Source of the DNA: Phycisphaerae bacterium
Lineage (GTDB): Bacteria > Planctomycetota > Phycisphaerae > Sedimentisphaerales > Anaerobacaceae
Assembly: GCA_030615025.1 (NCBI GenBank)
Contig: JAUXAB010000004.1
Coordinates: 1-64,000, forward strand
Reading direction: 5' to 3'
DNA: 64,000 nucleotides
In this document: in pieces, positions 16,310 to 25,632 of the stretch
Layout: each line of letters begins with the position of its first letter
Position numbering within the stretch: position 1 is the stretch's first letter
Notes under the pieces: model-generated
The model's input: the letters and a program-made list of their open reading frames with translations, nothing else
Told to the model about the DNA's origin: nothing
Databases searched by the model: none
Position numbers and translations under genes: made by a program

Positions 16310-17404
16310 ATGCGAAAGATAATCTTGAGTATTTTGTTGGGTTTGTTTTTGTGCTTATTGCCTGGGTGCTCGATTCAACCTCTTCAAGTGGTTTTAGTAA
16401 AAGGCAAGAGTCTGGAGGGTAGAGCTGGTATCCGTTTGATAGATCCGAATAATGGACCGTATTCGATAAAAGTTACACGAGATGATAATGGAAGCCGACA
16501 TTACAAATTCCGAATAGATGCAGATATAAAGCAGGAAAATCGCTGGCGAATCAAATACCACTGGTTATATTATCCGCTAACCCATATTGCGGTGGTTGAA
16601 GGCCAAGTAGGAAGTGGCAGAAAATACCCGGTTATGCTGGATTCAGGGGGAGCACTACCTGTTATTCTTGTTCACGATATTCATGTTCTGGAGAACAAGC
16701 TTGCAATTTATCCATTCCAAACGAATAAAGGGCATCGGGGAAGTTGGGGATTGTGTCATCTTCCCAAACTGCACATAGGCGAAATGACATTGGTTAACTG
16801 GCCATGTATGTATCGAGAGAAACACGCGGAACTTCAGGTATTTGGATTACCAATTGCTCATGATGAAATGATTATTGTGGGACTACCGGTGCTGCGAAGA
16901 TTTAAATATATTGTATTTGACAACACAAGGAAAGAAGTGGAATTCTCGGCCAAAGAAGTGTTTGAGCCTGACAAGCCGGAATTGTGGGGACAATACCCGT
17001 TTTCGATTGAGGTAGATTCTGATAATAACGCTTTCCTTTTTGTCAAGATTCCCATTGCGGGGGAAGAGATGGAACTGCAACTTGATACCGGCAGCGGAGG
17101 AGGACTACTAATACGGGAAGAGCTATGGGATAAGATAGGTGAGAAAATCCACAGTCCGAAGCTGAAGGACGGAACATCCTTTTCATTTTGCGGCAGATTA
17201 TCTTGCAAAAAGGGAGCGATTAAGAAAATTCAGGTGGGACACAGGATAGTTAAGAACGCAATAATTGAAGTTTTCCCAAGCGATTGTCCGCTATTTGGAA
17301 AGCGTGACCAAGAATTATTAGGGATGCAGTGTTTTCGAGATACTGTGATGGTTCTTGACTTCGAACGGAATTTGATGTGGGTTAAGAACAATGCAACTGA
17401 TTGA
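16310..17404 (+). CDS. Lipoprotein with two retropepsin-like aspartic protease motifs
   Basis: A 364-residue protein with a signal peptide ending in L-L-P-G-C (Cys20), a good lipobox. Two aspartic-protease-type motifs are present: L-D-S-G-G-A near residue 108 and L-D-T-G-S-G-G-G near 260. Each is followed by a hydrophobic strand, which suggests two retropepsin-like half-domains in one chain (PF13650-type). The first motif has Ser instead of Thr. If active, it would cleave peptides at the cell envelope. The last 14 nt overlap tatD. The base composition is more AT-rich than the upstream ribosomal genes. Confidence 0.7.
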   Translation: MRKIILSILLGLFLCLLPGCSIQPLQVVLVKGKSLEGRAGIRLIDPNNGPYSIKVTRDDNGSRHYKFRIDADIKQENRWRIKYHWLYYPLTHIAVVEGQVGSGRKYPVMLDSGGALPVILVHDIHVLENKLAIYPFQTNKGHRGSWGLCHLPKLHIGEMTLVNWPCMYREKHAELQVFGLPIAHDEMIIVGLPVLRRFKYIVFDNTRKEVEFSAKEVFEPDKPELWGQYPFSIEVDSDNNAFLFVKIPIAGEEMELQLDTGSGGGLLIREELWDKIGEKIHSPKLKDGTSFSFCGRLSCKKGAIKKIQVGHRIVKNAIIEVFPSDCPLFGKRDQELLGMQCFRDTVMVLDFERNLMWVKNNATD

Positions 17405-18167
17405 TACGCATTGTCATTTGACCTTTGATGAATTAGCTGGTGATGTCGAGGCTGTTATTGCACGCAGCAGAGACGCTGGCGTTACCGGCTGGATAACAGT
17501 AGGCACAGACACCCACCATAACAGAAAAGCCATCGAACTCGCCCACAAATACGAGAATATGTATGCCACCGTCGGAATCCATCCCCACGACGCCAAAGAA
17601 GTAACCGACCAGGCAATAAGGCAGTTACATGCCCTTGCTCAAAACAAAAAAGTCGTCGCCATCGGCGAAACAGGCCTCGATTTTCATTATGACCATTCAC
17701 CCCGCGACCGCCAGGCTGATGTTTTCACCGCTCATTTGCAGCTTGCCCAGGAATTGAATCTGCCCGTCATAATACACAGCAGAGAGGCCTTTGACGAAAC
17801 TATGGACGTTTTGCAGCGATGCGCCCCCGACCTCAAAAAAGTGGTCTTTCACTGTTTCAGTGGCTCAGCAGACCGGGCAACGATTGTGCTCGACAGAGGT
17901 TTCTACATCTCATTTACCGGCGTAGTTACTTTCAAAAATGCCGAGGTCATTCGACAGGCCGCTAAAATTGTCCCGGTAGATAGATTGATGCTTGAGACAG
18001 ATTCTCCCTATATGTCGCCGGAGCCGATGCGTAAGCAGAAGATAAACGAGCCGGCCCTTATGCTCCACACCGCAAAATTCCTCGCCGAACTAAAAGGCAT
18101 GGACCTGCCCGATTTCGCCGCCGCCGTAACCGCCATCTCCAAATCCTTCTTCAACTTGCCAGATTAA
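17391..18167 (+). CDS. tatD: TatD family metal-dependent hydrolase/DNase
   Basis: A 258-residue TIM-barrel metal-dependent hydrolase. The metal-binding start is I-D-T-H-C-H (His7 and His9), followed by G-E-T-G-L-D-F-H near residue 90, I-H-S-R near 125, H-C-F-S-G near 153 and L-E-T-D-S-P-Y near 203. Family members remove nucleotides from DNA 3' ends or act in quality control. Its start codon lies inside the end of the upstream lipoprotein gene. Confidence 0.95.
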   Translation: MQLIDTHCHLTFDELAGDVEAVIARSRDAGVTGWITVGTDTHHNRKAIELAHKYENMYATVGIHPHDAKEVTDQAIRQLHALAQNKKVVAIGETGLDFHYDHSPRDRQADVFTAHLQLAQELNLPVIIHSREAFDETMDVLQRCAPDLKKVVFHCFSGSADRATIVLDRGFYISFTGVVTFKNAEVIRQAAKIVPVDRLMLETDSPYMSPEPMRKQKINEPALMLHTAKFLAELKGMDLPDFAAAVTAISKSFFNLPD

Positions 18168-18495
18168 AACCTTCGACATTCGGCGTTCCTTGTTCGATAT
18201 TCGATATTCCCAGGGTTGTCTCTCGTCTGTCCTCCATCGTCCGTCATCTGTCCCATTCCCCCAAGTGTCCAATCTCGAAAAAACGCCTTTAACAATACTA
18301 AAAGCGGTGTTCTACGACCCAACTTGACTTTTCGCCCTCTTCACCTATATTTAGGTAGCAAATCTTCATAAGCCGGCTGATAGCCGAAGCAGGATGAATC
18401 TTTCGCCAACTGAGGGGTTGAGGATAGCAGATGTTTATACCGCTTCACTGAGACTATATGCAAACGCTGTTTATTAACGATTTGCGAGAGTATCT
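18168..18495. other. Spacer between tatD and dnaG
   Basis: The first half is low-complexity sequence (TTCGATATTCGATATTCC and pyrimidine-rich TCTGTCC words) with no coding signal. The second half holds the probable promoter of the dnaG-rpoD operon at 18324-18351. Confidence 0.6.
18324..18351 (+). promoter_or_regulatory. Probable sigma-70 promoter for dnaG-rpoD
   Basis: TTGACT (18324-18329) and TATATT (18346-18351) are separated by 16 nt. They lie about 145 nt before the dnaG start in otherwise non-coding DNA. Confidence 0.55.
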
Positions 18496-20307
18496 ATGGC
18501 TGGAGTTTTTGACCAAACAATAGTTAATCAGATTCAGCAGGCAAACGACATTGTTGACGTCATAAGCGAGCACGTGAGCCTGAAGAAAAAAGGTAGGGAG
18601 ATGGTCGGCCTATGTCCCTTCCACGACGACCATCGGCCGAGCATGTATGTCAACGCCGCAAAGCAGATATTCAAGTGTTTTGCCTGCGGTGCCGGAGGCA
18701 GTGTCTTCACCTTTGTTCAGATGCGGGAGAGCTTGACCTTTCCGCAGACGCTCCAGAGGTTAGCCGAGCGGGCGGGCATAAAGCTAAAACCGCTCAAAAC
18801 TAAGGACTCAAAACCAAAAACTGATGATGTTGACCCTAATGAGCTGGCGAGGGTCAACGCCTGGGCCGCCAAATACTTCCAGCAAAATCTCCACGACGCC
18901 AACAAGGGCAAACACACCCGCGACTATATCGCCGAAAGACAAATAACCCCCGAAAGCATCAAGGAATGGCAGCTTGGCCTCGCCGTTTCACAAAATGATT
19001 TGGTCAGGGCGGCAAAAGCCAAAAACATTCCGAGCAAGTTGCTCCAGCACGCAGGCCTCGTTGTAACACAAACCGGCAGCTTCGCCGATAAGTTTGTAAA
19101 TCGCCTGATGTTTCCTATTACTGATGTAACCGGCAGAGTAATTGGCTTCGGTGGTCGAACGCTCGATGAGACCGGCGCTAAATACATAAATTCGCCGACA
19201 ACAGCTCTATTTGATAAAAGCAATGCGCTCTACGGACTCCAGCACGCCCGGCTCCAGATTGCCTCGACAGGCGTAGCCGTTGTTGTGGAAGGTTATACCG
19301 ACTGCATAATGGCACACCAGTTCGGATGCAGCAACGTCGTTGCAGCGTTGGGGACAAGTTTTACCACCGGTCAGGCACGCATCTTGCGCCGGTACGCAAA
19401 AAAAGTAGTCTTAATCTTTGATAGTGACACCGCAGGTATAGAAGCTGCCAATAGGGCCCTGGAGGTCTGCGTCTCGCAGCGTATAGATATCAAACTTGCT
19501 TCGGTGCCGCAGGGAAAAGACCCGTGTGATTTTCTTCTAAGCGCCGGAAAGCAGCGATTCGAACAATTGGTGGACGAGGCTGTCGACGTTTTGCAGTTCA
19601 AATGGAATAGATTGATAGAAAGTTTTGACAGTGGCGATACACTTGTCGACCACAAAGCGGCGATCGAAGAGTTTTTGCAGGCAATAGCGACCGCTGTCTG
19701 GGCAGGCAAAGTGCCGGCTATTGACAGAGGGTTGATAGTTAACCGGCTCTCGAAGATTATCGGCGCAGGCACCAAAGAGATAAATACCGAGCTGGGCAGA
19801 AGAATCGCAAGAGTGGCAAGGGCTGCAAGCTACCCCGACACGGCTGGGACGCAAAACAAAAAACTGCAGCCACGCCACGCCGAGATGGGGCAGGGCCTTT
19901 TTGCCACAGCTCAACGAGAGGTCCTGGAAGTATTACTAAATGAGCCGAAGCTCTTTGATATTGTAAAACAAAAAATTACACCCGAGGCTTTCGATGTACC
20001 GATACTGAGGCACGTAGCAGATATACTGTTCGAAACGCTAAGCACCGGGACCGATCCTTCGCTGAAAGAAATTTTGGCCAAAGCCGAATCCGTAGAAGCG
20101 GGTAACGTTATTGTGGAATTAGCCGAGGCCGGAGAGGAAAAAGCCAATTTCCAATCTCGCTTGGCCGGGGCCCTGGATGCAATACAGCGGCTGGCCAGAC
20201 AAAGAAAAAAGAGCGAAATCAAAGCAGCCCAAGACCAGACCCAGTTTCTCCGGTGTTTCTCCGAAAATACTGTAAAAGAAAATCCACATAACGTGGGAAT
20301 GGTATAG
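18496..20307 (+). CDS. dnaG: DNA primase DnaG
   Basis: Synthesises RNA primers for replication. The 603-residue protein has the N-terminal zinc-binding set C40-x2-H43 ... C61-x2-C64, the catalytic core, and a TOPRIM domain with V-V-E-G-Y-T-D near residue 263 and F-D-S-D-T-A-G near 308. The C-terminal 180 residues form the helicase-binding region. ATG 18496 gives the family start M-A-G-V-F-D-Q-T-I-V. It is followed by rpoD, the conserved macromolecular-synthesis operon order; rpsU is absent. Confidence 0.96.
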   Translation: MAGVFDQTIVNQIQQANDIVDVISEHVSLKKKGREMVGLCPFHDDHRPSMYVNAAKQIFKCFACGAGGSVFTFVQMRESLTFPQTLQRLAERAGIKLKPLKTKDSKPKTDDVDPNELARVNAWAAKYFQQNLHDANKGKHTRDYIAERQITPESIKEWQLGLAVSQNDLVRAAKAKNIPSKLLQHAGLVVTQTGSFADKFVNRLMFPITDVTGRVIGFGGRTLDETGAKYINSPTTALFDKSNALYGLQHARLQIASTGVAVVVEGYTDCIMAHQFGCSNVVAALGTSFTTGQARILRRYAKKVVLIFDSDTAGIEAANRALEVCVSQRIDIKLASVPQGKDPCDFLLSAGKQRFEQLVDEAVDVLQFKWNRLIESFDSGDTLVDHKAAIEEFLQAIATAVWAGKVPAIDRGLIVNRLSKIIGAGTKEINTELGRRIARVARAASYPDTAGTQNKKLQPRHAEMGQGLFATAQREVLEVLLNEPKLFDIVKQKITPEAFDVPILRHVADILFETLSTGTDPSLKEILAKAESVEAGNVIVELAEAGEEKANFQSRLAGALDAIQRLARQRKKSEIKAAQDQTQFLRCFSENTVKENPHNVGMV

Positions 20308-20437
20308 TGAAATTGACAATTGCTATTGACTATTGAAAAGTAAAAAGTAATCAGGAGTAATGAACCGCAGGTAGTAATCGGTAGTAAATAGTCAATAGAA
20401 AGTAGTAAATTGAAAATAGTCACTGAGGATGCTAATT

Positions 20438-22216
20438 GTGGCAAAAAAAGAAATAAAGACAGACAAAATAAACGCTTCCGATAAAGTCAGCGATGATGCC
20501 AGCTCCTCAAAGAGCGCCGACATCAAAGACGCTGAACAGCAGATAAAAACGCTTATTGAAAAAGGCGGAAAAAAAGGATTTCTCACCTACGATGAGATGA
20601 ACAAAGGCCTTCCCGAAGAGGCCGTTAGCCCCGCTCATCTCGACGGTCTGCTCGCGACGCTGGATGAAATGGGAATCGATGTGCTTGACGAAGCTGACGT
20701 CCAGAGGCAGCAAGAAGAGGAATTTGAAGAAGCCGAAGAGCCGTTAGGGGAGGGAGGAACCGCCAGAGAAGGGCGGGTGCAAGTCGATAAGATGCTCGAA
20801 AAAGAGCTGCTCGAGCCGGAAACTACAAGAAGAATCGACGATCCGATCCGCATGTATCTGACTCAGATGGGCCAAATACCTCTGCTGAATAGAAAAGCCG
20901 AAATCACGCTCGCTCGAAAAATCGAAATTGCCAGAATGGACTTCAGAAGAAAAATGCTGCAGTGCGATTATTGTGCACGAAACGCTCTCGATTTACTACA
21001 GCAGATACACCAGGGGACGCTGTCGTTTGACAGAACAATTAGAACTTCCCCGGCCGAAAACCTCGTAAAAAGCATAATAAAGAAACGGCTGCCGGTGAAC
21101 TGCGGGACCGTAAACAAACTGCTTAAAATGAACCAGGGCCTGTTTAAGAAGGCTGTCAAGTCACAGGACGGCAACAAGCCCGACAAGGCCGCACTAAAAC
21201 GAGTACACAAAAACAGACGAAAAATCGCAACGCTGCTCGAAGAGCTTAGCCTGCGAACAAGCAGAATTCAACCAATGAAAAATAAACTGCACGGTATCAG
21301 CCAGAAGATGCACCAGCTTCAGCAGATTATCGACGACGGAGTCAATCTGGATTACACCAGCGAAGATATTGAGGCAGTAAAGCAGGAATTGGCTGGCCTG
21401 CAGGAATTGGTGAACGAGACTCCAAAACTGCTCGATAAGAGACTGCGTACGATGGACAGAGTCTTCACCCAATACGAGCAAGCCAAACGCTTGCTCTCAA
21501 GCGCAAACCTTAGATTGGTCGTTTCAATTGCCAAGAAATATCGCAACCGGGGCTTGAGCTTTCTGGATATAATCCAGGAGGGCAATACCGGCCTGATGAG
21601 GGCGGTGGACAAATATGAGTACCGCAGGGGATATAAATTCAGCACCTATGCCACCTGGTGGATTCGGCAGGCGATTACCCGTGCGATTGCCGACCACGCA
21701 AGAACGATTCGCATTCCCGTGCATATGATAGAGACGATGAGCCGACTGCGGGCCGCCAGCAAAATCCTTCATCAGAGATTTGGCAGAGAGGCTACCGTTG
21801 AAGAGATCGCCGAGGAAGCTGAGATGAGCGTAGAGGAGACTCGCAGGGTACTGAAGATTTCCAGGCATCCGGTCAGTCTTGACAGGCCTATCGGCGATAG
21901 TGAAGACAGCCTCTTCGGCGATTTCATTGAAGATGACGGCGTCGATTCACCGGTGGCCTCGGCTACTCAGGAAATGCTCAAGGAGAGAATCGATATAGTC
22001 CTGAAAACACTTTCATATCGCGAACGCGAGATTATAAAGCTGCGATACGGAATTGGTGACGGCTACACCTATACGCTCGAAGAAGTCGGCAGAATCTTCA
22101 AAGTCACCCGTGAGCGCGTCAGGCAGGTTGAGGCCAAAGCGATAAGGAAACTGCAGCATCCCGTCCGTGCCCGCAAGCTCGAAGGATTCCTCGACCATAA
22201 GACGGTAGCCTTATAA
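20438..22216 (+). CDS. rpoD: Primary sigma factor RpoD
   Basis: Housekeeping sigma-70 that directs RNA polymerase to -10/-35 promoters. Region 1.1 is acidic (about 40-100). Region 2 contains [12 protein letters not shown] and the aromatic [12 protein letters not shown]; region 4 contains [13 protein letters not shown]. The product is 592 residues from GTG 20438. I prefer GTG because GAGG at 20425-20428 is 9 nt upstream of it, whereas the ATG at 20429 directly abuts that site. It follows dnaG. Confidence 0.95.
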   Translation: MAKKEIKTDKINASDKVSDDASSSKSADIKDAEQQIKTLIEKGGKKGFLTYDEMNKGLPEEAVSPAHLDGLLATLDEMGIDVLDEADVQRQQEEEFEEAEEPLGEGGTAREGRVQVDKMLEKELLEPETTRRIDDPIRMYLTQMGQIPLLNRKAEITLARKIEIARMDFRRKMLQCDYCARNALDLLQQIHQGTLSFDRTIRTSPAENLVKSIIKKRLPVNCGTVNKLLKMNQGLFKKAVKSQDGNKPDKAALKRVHKNRRKIATLLEELSLRTSRIQPMKNKLHGISQKMHQLQQIIDDGVNLDYTSEDIEAVKQELAGLQELVNETPKLLDKRLRTMDRVFTQYEQAKRLLSSANLRLVVSIAKKYRNRGLSFLDIIQEGNTGLMRAVDKYEYRRGYKFSTYATWWIRQAITRAIADHARTIRIPVHMIETMSRLRAASKILHQRFGREATVEEIAEEAEMSVEETRRVLKISRHPVSLDRPIGDSEDSLFGDFIEDDGVDSPVASATQEMLKERIDIVLKTLSYREREIIKLRYGIGDGYTYTLEEVGRIFKVTRERVRQVEAKAIRKLQHPVRARKLEGFLDHKTVAL

Positions 22217-22770
22217 ACAAGACAGAAGACAGAGGACAGAGGGCAGAAGACAGAGGACAGAAAACGCAAAACACAAGACTCAAGACACAAGACACAAGAC
22301 ATTCTTTTGGACCCCCGACGACGAAATTCGAGGGCAGGCAGGATAACAGGATTTTTTTGCCACAGAGGGCGCGGGTAGTTCAATAACATTTAGCCACGAA
22401 TTGGCACGAAATTCTTTTGGACAGGATAACAGGATTAACCTGTTGTTAGAAAAGAAGTTATAATTTTTTCGAAAATTCCGATTTTTGCTTTTAAGTATGT
22501 GCGGATTTGATTGAAAATTGCTCGATGCCGGATGCTTGATACTCGATGGTTGTTGTCATTGCGAGACCACAGGATGCGGCCGTGACTCGTGGCTCTTGTG
22601 TGGATTCCTGCTCCTTCGACTCCGCTCAGGACAGGTTTCGCAGGGGTGACAACCTTGCTCAGGAATGACAATTATTAGTGGATTCCTGCTTGCGCAGGAA
22701 TGACAAGCATTTGCGCCTGTGGTTCGTAGGATTTTTGCGGGCTTTGGCAATATTTTTTTATTTATTTTTA
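22217..22770. other. Repeat-rich non-coding spacer after rpoD
   Basis: It starts with simple purine repeats built on GACAGAGGACAGA and AAGACACAAGACAC (22222-22300). GACAGGATAACAGGATT words follow near 22338 and 22420; the same word occurs reversed near 5940. Two GGATTCC...GGAATGACA repeats lie at 22601-22650 and 22679-22704. No gene is supported here. Confidence 0.65.
22601..22704 (+). repeat. Two dispersed GGATTCCTGC...GGAATGACA repeats
   Basis: A degenerate long unit (22601-22650) with an internal TCGACTCCGCTCAGGACAGG is followed by a clean short unit (22679-22704), in which TTCCTGC and GCAGGAA form a hairpin. Copies occur at 27156, 28463 and 29955, and in minus orientation at 2207. Confidence 0.75.
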
Positions 22771-22800
22771 TTGCCCACTGGCGATTGTTTCCGGTATAAT
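22771..22800 (+). promoter_or_regulatory. Probable promoter of the cold-shock gene
   Basis: TTGCCC (22771-22776) and a consensus TATAAT (22795-22800) are separated by 18 nt. This leaves a leader of about 100 nt before the csp start, as is usual for cold-shock genes. Confidence 0.65.
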
Positions 22801-22812
22801 GCGGCATTTGTG

Positions 22813-22844
22813 GGATATATTCCTTTCGTCTCTCAGGAATATCC
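22813..22844 (+). promoter_or_regulatory. Hairpin in the cold-shock gene leader
   Basis: GGATATATTCCT (22813-22824) pairs with AGGAATATCC (22835-22844), with a small bulge, shortly after the predicted transcription start. Leader structures of this kind often control csp mRNA stability or translation; a role here is inferred. Confidence 0.4.
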
Positions 22845-22906
22845 TCCTGAAGAAAGTGAGAGACAGGTTAATTTACGGCCAGTTGTAAGGCCAAAGGAGC
22901 ACAGTA

Positions 22907-23113
22907 GTGAGTGCAGGTACAGTAAAATGGTTTAGTGGAAAAAAGGGCTTTGGATTTATCACCCCCGACGATGGCGGCGATGACTTGTTCGTACACCACT
23001 CGGAAATCAAGACAACCGGCTACGCCACTCTTTACGAGGGCCAGAAGGTTGAGTTCGAGGTCGGCGAAGGCAAAAAAGGCCGGCCATGTGCGACCAATGT
23101 AATCCCAAGCTAA
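22907..23113 (+). CDS. Cold-shock protein, CspA family
   Basis: A 68-residue single OB-fold RNA/ssDNA-binding protein starting at GTG 22907. RNP1-type K-G-F-G-F-I (residues 13-18) and RNP2-type D-L-F-V-H-H (about 26-31) are present, along with the family start G-T-V-K-W-F. It acts as an RNA chaperone. It is monocistronic, with its own promoter, a structured leader and a clear terminator. Confidence 0.95.
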   Translation: MSAGTVKWFSGKKGFGFITPDDGGDDLFVHHSEIKTTGYATLYEGQKVEFEVGEGKKGRPCATNVIPS

Positions 23114-23136
23114 TGCAACCCAAGATGACGCCAAAG

Positions 23137-23169
23137 AAAAGGCTCCACAGATAGACGGAGCCTTTTTCT
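23137..23169 (+). terminator. Intrinsic terminator after csp
   Basis: Stem AAAAGGCTCC (23137-23146) and GGAGCCTTTTT (23157-23167), with a 10-nt loop and a T-rich 3' side. It lies 24 nt after the csp stop codon. Confidence 0.85.
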
Positions 23170-23216
23170 TTTGTTCTTTAAGCCGGCAGATAAATAGCCT
23201 CAGCGCCCCATCTTTG

Positions 23217-23282
23217 CTGTGCCAGCGGTTCGTAGAATTGTCGTGGCCTTTGGCCGAGCGTGTTTCTAAGCGTGCCGGCTTC
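23217..23282 (-). pseudogene. Remnant of a second FAH-family gene (3' end)
   Basis: The minus strand reads E-A-G-T-L-R-N-T-L-G-Q-R-P-R-Q-F-Y-E-P-L, matching the C-terminal end of the intact gene at 23659-24609 (E-K-L-G-T-L-R-N-T-L-G-E-R-P-E-K-F-Y-E-P-L). Nothing upstream of this stretch resembles the rest of the gene and the stop codon position is lost. It is about 440 nt downstream of the intact copy's end. Confidence 0.75.
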
Positions 23283-23296
23283 GAATCATTTTTTCA

Positions 23297-23602
23297 TTAC
23301 ACAAAGACCATCCTGAGACCGACAGTCGCAAGGGTTCCGAGGCCCCAAGCTACGACAACCATAAGGGCGGCATCGGGCCAAATCTCCGCAGTTGTCCATC
23401 TTGAAATCAGGACCAACAGAACAATGAACGACAGCAAGCCCCCCACATAGGGTACGATGTCGAACAGTGCTGCTATGGAAGCCGCCCCCAAAAGGGCAGG
23501 GAAACCTCCTTCTTCTTTTGTGAGTTTCATCGCAAACCACAACGAGACGGCTGAAACCAGCACCTGGACTAAGAACGCAATGATAGAAATTCCAATTTCC
23601 AT
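23297..23602 (-). CDS. Small membrane protein, function unknown
   Basis: A 101-residue protein with three hydrophobic segments (about 5-25, 33-62 and 75-95). AAAGGAGA directly before the ATG supports the start. D-I-V-P-Y-V-G-G-L-L is the most distinctive stretch. The gene sits between the FAH remnant and the intact FAH gene, on the same strand. Confidence 0.6.
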   Translation of the reverse strand: MEIGISIIAFLVQVLVSAVSLWFAMKLTKEEGGFPALLGAASIAALFDIVPYVGGLLSFIVLLVLISRWTTAEIWPDAALMVVVAWGLGTLATVGLRMVFV

Positions 23603-23658
23603 TCTCCTTTCCTCCCTCCTATGCTCTTATGTTCTTATGCTCTCGTGGCCTTGTGCTC

Positions 23659-24609
23659 CTATCCTGTCAGTGGTTCGTAGAACTTCTCAGGCCTTTCGCC
23701 CAACGTATTTCTCAAAGTACCGAGTTTTTCGATGGTGCATTCGATACGGTCGCCGGGCTGGAGGAATTTGCCGGTAGCCATAGCTACGCCGGCCGGCGTG
23801 CCGGTAGCTATAACGTCGCCCGGCTCAAGCGTCATTATGTGGCTCAGGAACGATACAATATCCGCCACAGGGTAAATCATCTGTGAGGTATTAGCTTTCT
23901 GGCGGCCCTGGCCGTTTACCTTCAAAATCATTTCAAGATTTTGAACATTTTCGACCTCATCTACGGTCAGCAGGTAAGGTCCCATGGGCAGGAAGCCGTT
24001 CGCCCATTTGCCGTTTAGCCAGTCGTAGAATTCGTCCCAGGGCCGCTTGGCCCTGTCTTTAGCGAAAGTTACGCTGCGGGCGGACACATCGTTGCAGATA
24101 GTGTAGCCGGCAACTGCATCGAGGGCATCGGCGGGCTTTATGCACGTGGCTGTTTTGCCGATTACCACTGCAAGCTCGATTTCATAATCTATTTGTTCGC
24201 TGTAAGCCGGCCAGGGTATTTGAACATCGGGCCCGATTACGACTGTCGAGGGCATAAGGAACGGCCTCGGTACGGTCGTCTGGCGAGGAGAGGCCGAGAG
24301 GCCAAGCGCAAGACCGGCCTCCTTAATGTGCTCGCTGTAGTTACCCGCAAGGGCGATTACTTTGGTCGGCCGAGGGATGGGTGCAAGGAGCCTGACCGAA
24401 TCGAGTCCCGATTTCATCGGGATTAAAATATCAGCCGAGTCAGCCAGCTCGGCCAGCTTCGCAAGGCAGGATGGGCCCCTCTGCAGGATTTCACTTACGC
24501 TGCGCGGTGAATTTGGGCCGGGCCAGACCGATGGGATATCGATTAGGCCCTCGCCAGCCAGGATGCCGATCGATATCGAATCGGCTCTGGAATATGTAAT
24601 TAGTTTCAT
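23659..24609 (-). CDS. Fumarylacetoacetate hydrolase family protein
   Basis: A 316-residue member of the FAH superfamily (2-keto-acid hydrolases, isomerases and decarboxylases acting on aromatic or sugar catabolites). Visible are D-Y-E-I-E-L-A-V-V-I-G near residue 143 (metal-binding Glu pair), the central Y-T-I-C-N-D-V-S-A-R-S near 170, and G-D-V-I-A-T-G-T-P-A-G-V near 270. The N-terminal 70 residues form the usual variable cap. Substrate cannot be told from sequence. A decayed copy of its 3' end lies downstream. Confidence 0.9.
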   Translation of the reverse strand: MKLITYSRADSISIGILAGEGLIDIPSVWPGPNSPRSVSEILQRGPSCLAKLAELADSADILIPMKSGLDSVRLLAPIPRPTKVIALAGNYSEHIKEAGLALGLSASPRQTTVPRPFLMPSTVVIGPDVQIPWPAYSEQIDYEIELAVVIGKTATCIKPADALDAVAGYTICNDVSARSVTFAKDRAKRPWDEFYDWLNGKWANGFLPMGPYLLTVDEVENVQNLEMILKVNGQGRQKANTSQMIYPVADIVSFLSHIMTLEPGDVIATGTPAGVAMATGKFLQPGDRIECTIEKLGTLRNTLGERPEKFYEPLTG

Positions 24610-25074
24610 TTGCTAATCCCTATTAGAAAGACACGAAGGCCCATTTTAGCCGCAGATTGTACATATTACACGGACTTTTTTAGACAGGATAGCAGGGATT
24701 AAGACGGATTTTCGCTTGGCAGAAATTTTGTTTTTAGGTATGGCAACCAGTGTCGGCGTCTGAGAGTCAAGTTTTTCAGCAACTGTCCACAACTGAAGAC
24801 GGACCTGATTATCAAGAAAATCTGCACAGCAATTTAGGTGCGATTCATCGCACCCTACCCAACCAGAACGCCCACAACCATGTAGGGTGCGATATTTCGC
24901 ACCTCTTTGACTTGCAATTTTAAGATGGATTTGGTAGCCTATGACGCTCAAACGGCGAAAAGATAAAAAAAGGCGTGTAAATGGGAAATTTTGTGTAACC
25001 TTTCTATCGGATAAAGCCTGCTATCAGAGGAAGATTTTATTGGGACCAGTCCAGATACAGTAAGGATCAAGGAA
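24610..25074. other. Spacer with a GGTGCGAT inverted repeat pair
   Basis: 465 nt without a gene. It holds the repeat at 24836-24904 and a GACAGGATAGCAGGGAT word near 24683. The last 60 nt before the lipoprotein gene probably carry its promoter, but no clear -10/-35 pair stands out. Confidence 0.55.
24836..24904. repeat. Inverted pair of palindromic GGTGCGAT...CGCACC repeats
   Basis: Arm 1 (24836-24858) contains GGTGCGATTCATCGCACC and arm 2 (24882-24904) contains GGTGCGATATTTCGCACC. Each arm is itself palindromic, and the two arms are inverted to one another with flanking CCCTAC/GTAGGG. The RNA could form either one long or two short hairpins. Confidence 0.8.
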
Positions 25075-25632
25075 ATGAAAAAGATAATTCTATGTGGGTT
25101 GTTAACTGTGATTGCTTGTTATTGCTGCTCATGTGCCACAATTGTTGGTGGCATTATCGGCCATCAATCCGGCGAGATGGTCGCGGGCATGGCGATCGGG
25201 GCTGCGATTGATTTTGGCGATGACCTGGTGAGGGGTATCTGTTATATGACTGCCGATATCCCAAAAGAGTTTAAGAATAATTCTCAGTTAAATGCTGATG
25301 CAGGCACGATTCAGCTTCCGGGAATTGCTTTTAATGTTGGGCGGATGGGGACGGTAAAGCAAATGCTCAAAGGCAAAATGTCGGAAAACGGCTGGGAATA
25401 TGCGGTCGTTGAAAAAACCGCCAAAACACATCTTTTCGCAAGAGATCGGTATAGTGAAAACTGGAACTGCCTTACACAGCAGGGGGATGCGTTTGAGCTT
25501 AAGATTTGTTATAAGCAGGATGAAGATGCGCACCTGACGGTTACAATCGGGCCGGACAGCACCGGCGGTAAGGTCGCAATCACCTCACAGATATATGACT
25601 GGCTGGAAGAAATCTCATATTCTTTAGCATAA
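25075..25632 (+). CDS. Putative lipoprotein, function unknown
   Basis: A 185-residue protein with a hydrophobic, Cys-rich signal peptide (K-K-I-I-L ... C-C-S-C-A); Cys20 could be lipidated. A Gly/Ala-rich segment (about 25-48) may form a second membrane contact. The rest is soluble with no recognised motif. The start has AAGGA within a good distance. It stands alone between two long spacers. Confidence 0.6.
   Translation: MKKIILCGLLTVIACYCCSCATIVGGIIGHQSGEMVAGMAIGAAIDFGDDLVRGICYMTADIPKEFKNNSQLNADAGTIQLPGIAFNVGRMGTVKQMLKGKMSENGWEYAVVEKTAKTHLFARDRYSENWNCLTQQGDAFELKICYKQDEDAHLTVTIGPDSTGGKVAITSQIYDWLEEISYSLA

Noticed and set aside
22222-22300. Possible CRISPR-like array
   Set aside because: The GACAGAGGACAGA words are short, irregular purine repeats without constant spacers or a repeat of 23 nt or more.
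22435-22807. Short minus-strand frames reading H-S-C-A-S-R-N-P and similar
   Set aside because: These are translations of the dispersed GGATTCC...GGAATGACA repeat, which gives the same false peptide wherever it occurs.
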